A stretch of DNA of 64,000 nt from Streptoalloteichus hindustanus (GTDB lineage: Bacteria; Actinomycetota; Actinomycetes; Mycobacteriales; Pseudonocardiaceae), in contig NZ_FQVN01000003.1 in the NCBI RefSeq assembly GCF_900129375.1, positions 434,001 to 498,000 of the forward strand, in the 5' to 3' direction. The notes under the pieces are model-generated. The model did not search any database. It was not told the DNA's origin and saw only the letters and a list, made by a program, of their open reading frames with translations. Both the position numbers and the translations under genes were made by a program. Below, piece after piece: positions 17,637 to 25,708 of this stretch. Position 1 is the stretch's first letter. The number at the start of each line of letters is the position of its first letter.

Positions 17637-18332
17637 GTGAACGACCTCATCGACACCACTGAGATGTACCTCAAGACGATCTACGAGCTTGAGGAGGAAG
17701 GCGTCGTCCCGCTGCGCGCCCGGATCGCCGAGCGACTGGGCCAGAGCGGGCCGACCGTGAGCCAGACCGTGGCGCGCATGGAGCGGGACGGGCTGCTCGT
17801 GGTCGCCGACGACCGGCACCTGGAGCTGAGCGAGTCGGGCCGGGCCCGAGCGGTCGCGGTGATGCGCAAGCACCGGCTGGCCGAGCGCCTGCTGGTGGAT
17901 GTCATCGGACTGGAGTGGGAACACGTGCACACCGAGGCGTGTCGGTGGGAGCACGTGATGAGCGAGGCGGTCGAGCGCAAGCTCGTCCAGCTCCTCGGCC
18001 ATCCCACGACCTCGCCGTACGGCAACCCCATCCCGGGGCTGGACGAACTGGGCGTCGGCGAGCCGGCTCCGCCGCTGGACGCCGAGCTGCGCCGGCTGGA
18101 CGAGGTGGCGCGGGGCGGTGGCGGCCCGGTGGAGATCTGCCGGATCGCCGAGCACGTGCAGCTCGACCCCGAGCTGATGGCCCAGCTCAGGCAGGCCGGC
18201 GTGGTGCCGGGCGGGCGGGTCACCGTCGCCGGCAACGGCGACCCGGCGAGCGCGGTCGACGTCCGGGGCGAGGAGAACGACGCGCGGATTCCTCCCGACA
18301 TCGCGCACGCCGTCCTGGTGCGCGCCCGGTGA
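17637..18332 (+). CDS. ideR: Iron-dependent repressor, DtxR/IdeR family
   Basis: The 231-aa protein has three domains: winged helix (about 1-72; MYLKTIYELEEEGVVPLRAR and QSGPTVSQTVARMERDG), dimerisation and metal-binding (73-140), and a C-terminal SH3-like domain (about 150-230). From GTG 17637 the numbering reproduces the known metal ligands exactly: Met10, Cys102, Glu105 and His106 for the primary site, and His79, Glu83 and His98 for the ancillary site. This settles the start; AAGGGGA lies just upstream. It should repress iron-uptake genes when Fe2+-loaded. Its stop overlaps galK by 4 nt. No iron box is evident in this window. An Mn-type (MntR) role is unlikely given Cys102. Confidence 0.95.
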   Translation: MNDLIDTTEMYLKTIYELEEEGVVPLRARIAERLGQSGPTVSQTVARMERDGLLVVADDRHLELSESGRARAVAVMRKHRLAERLLVDVIGLEWEHVHTEACRWEHVMSEAVERKLVQLLGHPTTSPYGNPIPGLDELGVGEPAPPLDAELRRLDEVARGGGGPVEICRIAEHVQLDPELMAQLRQAGVVPGGRVTVAGNGDPASAVDVRGEENDARIPPDIAHAVLVRAR

Positions 18333-19525
18333 GGCCGGGCCAGCGGGCCGCGGCGGCCTTCGCCGCGGAGCACGGCCACGCGCCCGACGGCGTGTGGTCG
18401 GCCCCGGGCCGGGTGAACCTCATCGGTGAGCACACCGACTACAACGACGGGTTCGTGCTGCCGTTCGCGTTGCCGCACCGGACCGCCGCGGCGGTCCGCC
18501 GGCGGGACGACGGGACGCTGACGGTGGCCACCCTGGGCGAGGACGGTCAGCTCCGGCGGGCCGAGCCGCTCGCGCTGGCCGAGGTGGCGCCCGGCGGGGT
18601 GAGCGGCTGGGCCGCCTACCCGGCGGGCGTGGCCTGGGCGCTGCGCGCCGCCGGCGTGCCGGTGCCCGGCGCGGACGTCGTGATCGCCAGCGACGTGCCC
18701 ACCGGCGCGGGCCTGTCCTCCTCGCACGCGCTGGAATGCGCGGTCGCGCTGGCGCTGCTCGGCCTGGCCGGGCTCTCGCCGGGCGGGACGGACTCGGCGG
18801 GCACAGCGGACGCGCCCGACCTGGACCAGGTCGCGCGTTGGGTGCAGCGCGCGGAGAACGACTTCGTCGGCGCGCCGACCGGCCTGCTGGACCAGACCGC
18901 GTCGCTGCGGTGCGCCAGCGACCACGTGCTGTTCCTGGACGTGCGGTCCGGGCACGGCGACCAGGTCCCGTTCGACGCCGCGCGCGACGAGCTGGCGGTG
19001 CTGGTGATCGACACCAGGGCGAGCCACTCGCTCAGCGAGTCCGGCTACGGCGACCGCCGGCGGGGCTGCGAGCGGGCGGCCGAGCTGCTCGGCGTGCCGG
19101 CCCTGCGGGACGTCAGCGTCGAGGCGCTGCCGGCCGCGACGGACCGGCTGCCCGAGGAGCTGCGCCCGCTCGTGCGGCACGTCGTGACCGAGAACGAGCG
19201 GGTGCTGACCACCGTCGCCGCGCTGCGCGCCGGCCGACTGGCCGAGGTGGGCCCGCTGCTCACCGCCTCGCACGCGAGCCTGCGGGACGACTACCGCGTC
19301 TCGTGCCCGGAGCTGGACCTGGCGGTCGAGACCGCCCTGAGCACGGGCGCGCTGGGCGCGCGGATGACCGGCGGCGGGTTCGGCGGCTCGGCGATCGCGC
19401 TGGTGTCCACCGCCAAGCTCGACGCCGTCGAGCAGGCCGTGACCGAGGCGTACGCGGCGCGGGGGTTCACCGCGCCCCGGCTGTTCACCGCGGCGCCCTC
19501 GGCGGGCGCCGGCCGGGACGAGTGA
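18329..19525 (+). CDS. galK: Galactokinase
   Basis: The 398-aa GHMP kinase phosphorylates alpha-D-galactose at C1 with ATP, the first Leloir step. Motifs: galactokinase signature GRVNLIGEHTDYNDGFVLP (about 26-44), ATP-binding PTGAGLSSSHALE, and C-terminal GHMP motif MTGGGFGGSAIAL. GTG 18329 overlaps the ideR stop (GTGA), which places translation of galK under coupling with the iron regulator. An insertion of about 15 residues (GLSPGGTDSAGTADAPD) follows the ATP loop. galE lies 120 nt downstream on the same strand; there is no galT here. Confidence 0.95.
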   Translation: MRPGQRAAAAFAAEHGHAPDGVWSAPGRVNLIGEHTDYNDGFVLPFALPHRTAAAVRRRDDGTLTVATLGEDGQLRRAEPLALAEVAPGGVSGWAAYPAGVAWALRAAGVPVPGADVVIASDVPTGAGLSSSHALECAVALALLGLAGLSPGGTDSAGTADAPDLDQVARWVQRAENDFVGAPTGLLDQTASLRCASDHVLFLDVRSGHGDQVPFDAARDELAVLVIDTRASHSLSESGYGDRRRGCERAAELLGVPALRDVSVEALPAATDRLPEELRPLVRHVVTENERVLTTVAALRAGRLAEVGPLLTASHASLRDDYRVSCPELDLAVETALSTGALGARMTGGGFGGSAIALVSTAKLDAVEQAVTEAYAARGFTAPRLFTAAPSAGAGRDE

Positions 19526-19645
19526 CGCCCGGGGGCGCGTGAGCCCCGCCGACGGCGCAGGGGAACAATCCCGTCGGCCCACCGACGCGGTGGGGTCGAC
19601 AGGGTCTCGACAGGGAACCAGGACAGGGGAAGGCGGGAATCGGGC

Positions 19646-20608
19646 GTGAAGCTGCTCGTGACGGGCGGGGCGGGCTACGTCGGCAGTGTGTGCGCGGCGC
19701 GGCTGCTGGAAGCCGGGCACGAGGTGGTCGTGCTGGACGACCTGTCCACCGGCCACGCCGACGCGGTGCCCGAGGGGTGCCGCTTCGTGCAGGGCGACGT
19801 CGGCGACGTGGCCGGGCCGCTGCTGGCGGAGGGCTTCGACGGCGTGCTGCACTTCGCCGCCAAGTCCCTGGTGGGCGAGTCCATGCAGGACCCCGCCAAG
19901 TACTGGCAGGGCAACGTGGTGACGTCGCTGCGGCTGCTCGACGCCATGCACGAGAACGGCGTGCACCGGCTGGTGTTCTCCTCGACGGCGGCGACCTACG
20001 GCGAGCCGGAGCAGTCGCCGGTCAGGGAGACCGCGCCGACCCGGCCGACGAACACCTACGGCGCCACCAAGCTGGCCATCGACCAGGCGATCACCTCCTA
20101 CGCGGCGGCGCACGGCCTGGCCGCGACGAGTCTGCGGTACTTCAACGTGGCCGGCGCGTACGGCCGGTTCGGCGAGCGGCACACGGTGGAGACCCACCTG
20201 ATCCCGATCGTCCTGCAGGTCGCGCTGGGCCAGCGCGAGCAGGTGCAGATCTACGGCGAGGACTGGCCGACCGAGGACGGCACCTGCGTGCGGGACTACA
20301 TCCACGTGCTCGACCTGGCCGAGGCGCACCTGCTCGCGCTGGAGACCTCGGTGCCCGGCCGGCACCGGATCTACAACCTGGGCAACGGCACCGGCTTCTC
20401 GGTCCGGCAGGTGATCGAGACCTGCCGGGCGGTCACCGGCCACCCGGTGCCGGCCGCCGTCGCCCCGCGCCGGGCCGGGGACCCCGCGGTGCTGGTCGCC
20501 TCCAGCGAGCAGGTCCAGCAGGACCTCGGCTGGAAGCCGCAGCGCCCGGACCTGACCGACATCGTGCGCGACGCCTGGGAGTTCACCCGCGCCCGACAGG
20601 GCGCCTGA
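19646..20608 (+). CDS. galE: UDP-glucose 4-epimerase
   Basis: The 320-aa extended short-chain dehydrogenase interconverts UDP-galactose and UDP-glucose with tightly bound NAD. It has the NAD motif TGGAGYVGS at the N-terminus, catalytic Ser in SSTAATYG, and the YxxxK pair in TYGATK. The C-terminal substrate part includes [13 protein letters not shown] and [14 protein letters not shown] 19646 lies behind GGGGAAGGCGGG. A link between DtxR-type genes and galE is known from corynebacteria; here galK sits between them. It ends just before a terminator. Confidence 0.95.
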   Translation: MKLLVTGGAGYVGSVCAARLLEAGHEVVVLDDLSTGHADAVPEGCRFVQGDVGDVAGPLLAEGFDGVLHFAAKSLVGESMQDPAKYWQGNVVTSLRLLDAMHENGVHRLVFSSTAATYGEPEQSPVRETAPTRPTNTYGATKLAIDQAITSYAAAHGLAATSLRYFNVAGAYGRFGERHTVETHLIPIVLQVALGQREQVQIYGEDWPTEDGTCVRDYIHVLDLAEAHLLALETSVPGRHRIYNLGNGTGFSVRQVIETCRAVTGHPVPAAVAPRRAGDPAVLVASSEQVQQDLGWKPQRPDLTDIVRDAWEFTRARQGA

Positions 20609-20629
20609 GCGCCGCGCGGACGTCCGGCA

Positions 20630-20674
20630 CGTCGCGGGCCTTCTCGTCCCCCGGGGCGGGAGAGGCCCGCGACG
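20630..20674. terminator. Terminator between convergent galE and DUF4192 gene
   Basis: An 11-bp perfect outer stem (20630-20640 with 20664-20674) encloses partly paired inner sequence with a CCCCGGGG tip. It lies 22 nt after the galE stop. Confidence 0.7.
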
Positions 20675-20778
20675 CGTGTCGGCCTCCGGCCGAAGCGCTC
20701 ACGGACTTCGGGACCGGGCACGACGTCGGGCTGGTCGCACGCTGGTGAGCAGTGGTTCTCCGCTGCGGCGCGGTGAAG

Positions 20779-21831
20779 TCACCACGAGTCGTCCTCCTCG
20801 ATCAGGGTTCGGGCGTCGGTCGCGGCGTCCGCGGCCAGGACGGCGACCCTGGCCGGCGGCACGCCGATCTGCAGCGCCGTCCGCAGCAGCGTGGCGACCC
20901 GGTGGCCGGGGCACGCCTCCTCGGCGACCTCGACCGCGATCCCGGCCAACGCGCCGTCCCCGCGCACGTACGAGGAGATCGCGAGCAGGCTCGCCGGCTC
21001 GGCCCGTTCCGGCGGTGGGGTCGCCCTGACCAGCCCGAGCCAGAGCCGTTCGGCGGCCAGGCCCTCGTCGCCGGCGCCCCAGGACAGGCAGGCGTCGCGG
21101 ACCCTCGGGTCGGACAGGGCCACGGCCAGGCGCACCACGGTCTCGTCGTCGAGCGCCAGCCGCCCGTCGGCGAACGCGCGCACGGCCTGGCGCACGGTCG
21201 TGAGGTCCCGGCGCGACGCCGCCGAGCCCGAGAGCGCCCGGTCCTGTTCGGCCCGCTCGCCGGCGGCCGTGAGCAGCGCCGAGCGCCGGGCCATCGTCTC
21301 GGCGTCCTCGGGGACGAGCTGGGCGGCGAGCTCCTCCCTCGTGCCGAAGGTGACCCAGCCGGCCACCGCCGCAGCGGCCGCGGTCGCGGTGGTGGCCGGG
21401 TCGGGCACCGTGCCGGCGCAGGCCGGCTCGTGGTAGCAGCACCACGGCGCGCCCGCGTTGATCTCCGGGGTCCACAGGGAGTGCAGGACGGGCACGCCGC
21501 CGCCGTCGAGGACCCGGTCGACCACCGCGACCAGTTCCCGACCCGGCAGGTGGACCGGCGGGTCGGCGCTGCCACCCCCGACGACGAGGAGGAACACCGC
21601 CCGGGTGCGGTGGCTGAGCAGGGGCTGGAGCAGTTGCTCCGCGAGGTCGCGGTGGTGCTCGGCGGGGACGAGGTCGGTACGCAGGCAGACGCCGAGGCGT
21701 TTCGGCTCGTCCCCGCCGATCGTGACCAGCACGAGTGATTCCTCGGGGTGGAACCCGAGCAGGTGGGGCACGGCGGCGACGAGTTCGCCGGGGTCGCGGA
21801 GCTGGATGCGGGAGTGCGGCGGCGTGGTCAT
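20779..21831 (-). CDS. DUF4192 family protein
   Basis: The 350-aa protein is of the actinobacterial DUF4192 type. It has the N-terminal signature LRDPGELVAAVPHLLGFHPEESLVLV and a C-terminal half of helical repeats. A Cys-bearing segment (PWCCYHEPACAG) appears mid-protein. It is predicted cytoplasmic with no catalytic motif that I can name. ATG 21831 gives the family-typical start MTTPPHSRIQL; the longer open frame upstream is Arg/Pro-rich. Two perfect DnaA-box sequences lie 53 and 103 bp upstream of this start. Confidence 0.88.
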   Translation of the reverse strand: MTTPPHSRIQLRDPGELVAAVPHLLGFHPEESLVLVTIGGDEPKRLGVCLRTDLVPAEHHRDLAEQLLQPLLSHRTRAVFLLVVGGGSADPPVHLPGRELVAVVDRVLDGGGVPVLHSLWTPEINAGAPWCCYHEPACAGTVPDPATTATAAAAAVAGWVTFGTREELAAQLVPEDAETMARRSALLTAAGERAEQDRALSGSAASRRDLTTVRQAVRAFADGRLALDDETVVRLAVALSDPRVRDACLSWGAGDEGLAAERLWLGLVRATPPPERAEPASLLAISSYVRGDGALAGIAVEVAEEACPGHRVATLLRTALQIGVPPARVAVLAADAATDARTLIEEDDSW

Positions 21832-21883
21832 GGCACGACGATCGCGGTCCTCGCCGGCGGGGCCAAGCCGGCGGCGTCGGGCC

Positions 21884-21942
21884 TGTGGACAACTCGGGAG
21901 CGCCGGCCGGATCGCGGTAGCCCGGTCAGGCGATGTGGACAA
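21884..21942. promoter_or_regulatory. Two perfect DnaA-box sequences 50 bp apart
   Basis: TGTGGACAA (reverse of TTGTCCACA) occurs at 21884-21892 and 21934-21942 in the same orientation, each followed by CT. They lie in the 232-nt spacer upstream of the DUF4192 gene. The 9-mer is the canonical actinobacterial DnaA box; a titration or transcriptional role is possible. No origin-type cluster or dnaA/dnaN gene is nearby. Confidence 0.45.
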
Positions 21943-22063
21943 CTGGCCCGCTTCCGGGGCCGCGAACCGCGTTCCTGTCCGCCCCCGCTGCTACAGTGCC
22001 GCGCCCCGTGCCGCGCCCCGTGCGGTGCCGCCGGCCGTCAGCGCACCCCGCCAGCCAGCCCCG

Positions 22064-25000
22064 TCAGCGCACCTCGACCGGAGCCGTGGCCCGCGCGCCG
22101 TTCACCTCGACGGTGAGCTCGGCCCTGCCGTGGCGCAGGGCCACCAGCCGGCCGGTCGCCGGGTCGAACGCGGCGACGTGGCGGGGCGTGGCCCCGGTGG
22201 CCGGGCCGACGTGCAGCTCGGGTGACCCGGACCAGCGCGCGGCCACCGGGTAGGCGACCGGCACCCGCCGCCCGCCCTGCGTCACCACCGCCCGCGCGTG
22301 GCCGCCCTCCCCGACCGCCATGCGACCGGGCGCGGTCAGCTCCAGCCGGTCGACGTGCGGGCGCTGCTCGACCCGGACGCCGTCCGCCGGGTCGACGCGC
22401 AGCAGCGACCAGCCGGTGAACCCGCCGTCCTCGGGAGCCGCCGCCGGCGCCTTCCCGGAGTTGCCGTTGATCAGGTGCGGGACGCCGTCGACGCGGCTGG
22501 CGTGGAAGAGCCCGGCGTGCGCCGCGACCAGCGCCGTCGGCTTCCCCGTCGCGGCCCGGAACTCCGCCAGCCACCGGGTGAGCAGCTCCCCCTCCTTCGG
22601 GTCGCTCAGCTCCGAGGAGTCCGCCGGCCCGGGGTCGTCGACCGGGTGGTGCATGGCCACGACGAGCCCCCGCACGCCCGGGTCCGTGCGCGCGCGGTCC
22701 AGGGCGTCCCGGAGCATGCGGACCTGGTCGAACCCGCCCGCGCGGAGGGAGCCGAGCGAGGAGTCCAGCAGCACCAGCCGGGTGCCGCGCAGGTCGACGA
22801 CCCGGTGCGTGTCGCCGAACTTCGCGCGGAACTCCGAGGTGTCGCCGGGGCCGTAGGTCTCGTGGTTGCCGGGCAGGTAGTGCCACGGCACCCGGTCGCC
22901 CAGTTCCTCGTCGATCACCCGCCTGGCCAGGGCGAAGTCGGCGGCGGTGCCCCGGTCCACCAGGTCCCCGTTGATCAGCACGACGTCCGGCCGGGCGGCG
23001 AGCGCCTCCCGGAAGGTGCGGCGGGCCTGGGCCACGAGCGGGCCGTCGGGGGCGTCCGCGGTGAACTGGGCGTCGCTGACCACGGCGACCCGCAGCGCCT
23101 CCGGCCGGGGCGGCAGGTCGCCGTTGGTGACGACCGCGGCGTCGCGGGGCGCGGGGTCGGTCGGGACGTCCAGCGGCGGCGCCGTGTGGGCCGTCAGGTC
23201 GTCCAGGACGATCCGGCCCTCGTACTGCCGGTTCCGGTCGGTCTCGACGACGTAGACGCGCTGGAGCCGCGGAGCGCCGGCGAGCCCGGTGGGGACGGGG
23301 GCGTCGACGTACCGCCAGCCCGTCCAGTCGACGGCGCGCGCGAGGTCGACGGTGGCGGTGGTGCCGGTGGCGTCGACCAGGGTCGTCCGGAGCCAGGCCC
23401 CGCGCCCGTCGCCGTTCACCCACACCCCGATCCGCTGGGTTCCGGCCGGGAGGGCCAGCGCGGGTTCGGCGTTGACGTAGGCGGCCCTGGTCGCCGTGGT
23501 TCCGGTCAGCCGGTAGTCGAGGGCGAGCCCGCCGCCGTCCCGTCCGTCCGCAGTGGACAGTCGGGCGCCGACGACCGACGGGTAGACGCTGGCCCGCCAC
23601 TCCGCGAGTTTGTCCATTGTGGACACAACCTGTCGCCGGGTGCCCACGGTGACGCCGAACCGCGTGACCAGACCGCCGACCCTGGCCGTCACCACCGTCG
23701 CGCCGGACTCCGCCGCCGCGTCCACGACGAAGCCGTCGCGGTCCGGGCTGATCCGCACCACCTTCTGGTCGTAGTCGAGTTCGACGTCGGCGGGCTCGAC
23801 CCAGGTGCCGAACCCGTCCGCGTCGTGCCCGAGCACGCGGAACCGGCCCCGCGCCCCCGGCCCGGACAGCGCCACGCGCCCGGTGTCGACACCGATCCTG
23901 GCCGGCGGCCCCAACACCGTCAGCTCGGCGCGCCCCTCGGTGCGGCCCCGCCCCGCCACGACCGCCGACCGGCCGGGCTTACCGGCGCGGAACACCGCGG
24001 TCTCGTGGTGGGGCTCCACCGTCGACGTCGCGGGGACGACCCGCCAGCGCGGCTCCGTCACCACCGGCCCGCCGACCTCGTCGTGGCCGTGCGCCACCAT
24101 CCGACGCGTCAGGCCGGCGAGCACCCGCTCGGAGTCCGGGCCGGGCACGGCCGGCGCCACCCGGAACCCAGCGAGGCGCCCGCTGCCGCTCGCGGTGATC
24201 CCCAACCCGTTCGGGACCGGCCGTTCCCCTCCGTCCGACGGCGCGTTGTGGACGGTCACCGCGCTGTCGCCCGGCTGCCGCGCCAACAGGGTGGACGAGC
24301 CGCCGCCGTCGAGGTTCAACGCGGTCGCCGCACCGAGGGACCGCATCAGGCGGGCCAGCTCCAGCAGGGTCATCCCCCGGCTGTCCGCCTGCCGCCCGTC
24401 GACGGTCACCATCGTCATCCGCCGGCCGTCCGCCGAGAAGCCCACGGCGGTTCGGGGGTGCATCGCGGTGTCGTCCAGCCGCTGCACCACCCCGTCGCGC
24501 AGGAGGACCTGTCTGCCGCCCACGGCCACGTCGGTCGCCGCGTCGGTCCGGGGCTGGTACCGCACCCGCACGCGGTCGCCCTCCCGGACGGCCGCCAGCG
24601 CCTCGGCTCCGGCGTCCCGCGCGAGGACCAGCGTTCGCCCGGCGGCGACCGGCCCCTCCGCCGGCCGCCGGCGCACCGCGACCACCACGTCGTCCTGGAG
24701 TTCGAGCTCCACTGTGGACTGCGCGTCGCCCACGCTGGTCCGCCGGGACGCGCTCCCCCACAGCGCCGTGTAGAGGCCGACGCCGTTCTCCGCCACCACC
24801 GGAGAGTTGAGGTTGGTCGCGGTCACCTCACGACCGTCGGGCAGGGTGATCGCGCCCTGGAGGAACACCTCGGCCAGCCGGCCGAGCCGCTTGTGGTCGT
24901 CCACCGCGACAACCGCGTTGTGTCCCTGCGCGGGCCCGTGCACCATGCGGCCGTCCGCGACGCCGACGCCCAACGGCGCGCCGGTCGCGTTGATGTCGAA

Positions 25001-25420
25001 GAAGTCGCCGTTCACCCCGGCGATCGCGCCCGACGCCGCCGCCTGCTCCGACAGCGGGGCCCGCGCGGAGACCGCGGCCGGGCCGAGGTAGCGGGCGTGC
25101 AGCGCGGGCTGACCCAGGTCGACGGCCAGCGCGTCGCCGCGCACCCAGCCCCGGGGCGCGAACTGGTCGAACTGGGTGAGGGTGAGCCCGGGCGCGACGG
25201 CCGACTCGGTGCGGCCGGTCTCGATGCCGTCCTGGGCGACCGCGGCGGCCCGGAGCCGGGTCGGCGCGCTGAGCACCGACGCGCGCTCGCCGGAGGACCC
25301 CTCAGGGGCGTCCTCGACCGGACGGGGCCCCAGCGGCGCGTCGGCGGCCCGCGCCGGCGCGGCGACCAGCGCCGACGCCGTGAGGGCGGTGAGCAGGAGT
25401 GTGGCGAGCCGGCCCGACAT
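22064..25420 (-). CDS. Secreted phosphodiester glycosidase / metallophosphoesterase multidomain protein
   Basis: The 1118-aa exported protein has a signal peptide at 1-26 ending APARA-A. Residues about 120-400 are a phosphodiester glycosidase domain (NAGPA/DUF2233) with GVNGDFFDIN, NLDGGGSSTLL and NGLGI. Residues about 400-600 are beta-rich linker domains. About 610-740 resembles a carbohydrate-binding module. About 765-1010 is a calcineurin-like phosphoesterase (VSDAQF, INGDLVDRG, LPGNHE, MHHP, AAHAGLFH). The last 90 residues are Ig-like. It plausibly removes phospho-sugar caps and phosphate from exopolymers, acting outside the cell. Several palindrome variants lie inside the gene (23546, 23612, 24707). 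The combination is clear by motifs; the substrate is unknown. Confidence 0.88.
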   Translation of the reverse strand: MSGRLATLLLTALTASALVAAPARAADAPLGPRPVEDAPEGSSGERASVLSAPTRLRAAAVAQDGIETGRTESAVAPGLTLTQFDQFAPRGWVRGDALAVDLGQPALHARYLGPAAVSARAPLSEQAAASGAIAGVNGDFFDINATGAPLGVGVADGRMVHGPAQGHNAVVAVDDHKRLGRLAEVFLQGAITLPDGREVTATNLNSPVVAENGVGLYTALWGSASRRTSVGDAQSTVELELQDDVVVAVRRRPAEGPVAAGRTLVLARDAGAEALAAVREGDRVRVRYQPRTDAATDVAVGGRQVLLRDGVVQRLDDTAMHPRTAVGFSADGRRMTMVTVDGRQADSRGMTLLELARLMRSLGAATALNLDGGGSSTLLARQPGDSAVTVHNAPSDGGERPVPNGLGITASGSGRLAGFRVAPAVPGPDSERVLAGLTRRMVAHGHDEVGGPVVTEPRWRVVPATSTVEPHHETAVFRAGKPGRSAVVAGRGRTEGRAELTVLGPPARIGVDTGRVALSGPGARGRFRVLGHDADGFGTWVEPADVELDYDQKVVRISPDRDGFVVDAAAESGATVVTARVGGLVTRFGVTVGTRRQVVSTMDKLAEWRASVYPSVVGARLSTADGRDGGGLALDYRLTGTTATRAAYVNAEPALALPAGTQRIGVWVNGDGRGAWLRTTLVDATGTTATVDLARAVDWTGWRYVDAPVPTGLAGAPRLQRVYVVETDRNRQYEGRIVLDDLTAHTAPPLDVPTDPAPRDAAVVTNGDLPPRPEALRVAVVSDAQFTADAPDGPLVAQARRTFREALAARPDVVLINGDLVDRGTAADFALARRVIDEELGDRVPWHYLPGNHETYGPGDTSEFRAKFGDTHRVVDLRGTRLVLLDSSLGSLRAGGFDQVRMLRDALDRARTDPGVRGLVVAMHHPVDDPGPADSSELSDPKEGELLTRWLAEFRAATGKPTALVAAHAGLFHASRVDGVPHLINGNSGKAPAAAPEDGGFTGWSLLRVDPADGVRVEQRPHVDRLELTAPGRMAVGEGGHARAVVTQGGRRVPVAYPVAARWSGSPELHVGPATGATPRHVAAFDPATGRLVALRHGRAELTVEVNGARATAPVEVR

Positions 25421-25566
25421 CAGCGCCTCCCCGAGACGAGGTCGACCTCCCGAAAACGGCTGACCCGATCAGACCGCCTCCGGGTGACGACTGACCAGCC
25501 GGGAAGGTGAACGGCACCCGAACGGTCCCGCGCCAGCACGCGTCGCGCCCCGACCGAACGACCGGA

Positions 25567-25636
25567 CCCGAACAACCGCGCTCGAACAACCGGGCTCGAA
25601 CAACCGGGCCCGGACAACGAGACCCGGGCACGACCG
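25567..25636. repeat. Five 14-bp tandem units upstream of the phosphodiester glycosidase gene
   Basis: Units begin at 25567, 25581, 25595, 25609 and 25623. The second and third are identical (CTCGAACAACCGGG); the others diverge (CCCGAACAACCGCG, CCCGGACAACGAGA, CCCGGGCACGACCG). The array lies in the 288-nt gap between the S15 peptidase stop and the glycosidase start. Nothing else is evident in that gap apart from a doubled AGGCGGGGATC at 25688-25709. Confidence 0.8.
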
Positions 25637-25708
25637 CGCCCGCGTCGCGGGGAAGGGGCGACGCGGGCGCGGTGGCCTGTCCGGGAACAGGCGGGGATCA
25701 GGCGGGGA

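Noticed and set aside
21884-21942. Replication origin
   Set aside because: There are only two DnaA boxes, no A+T-rich unwinding region, and no dnaA, dnaN or gyrase genes.
22298-25510. 1070-codon plus-strand open frame opposite the phosphodiester glycosidase gene
   Set aside because: It has a composition-driven Arg/Val/Gly-rich sequence, and the minus-strand frame has a signal peptide and recognisable domains.
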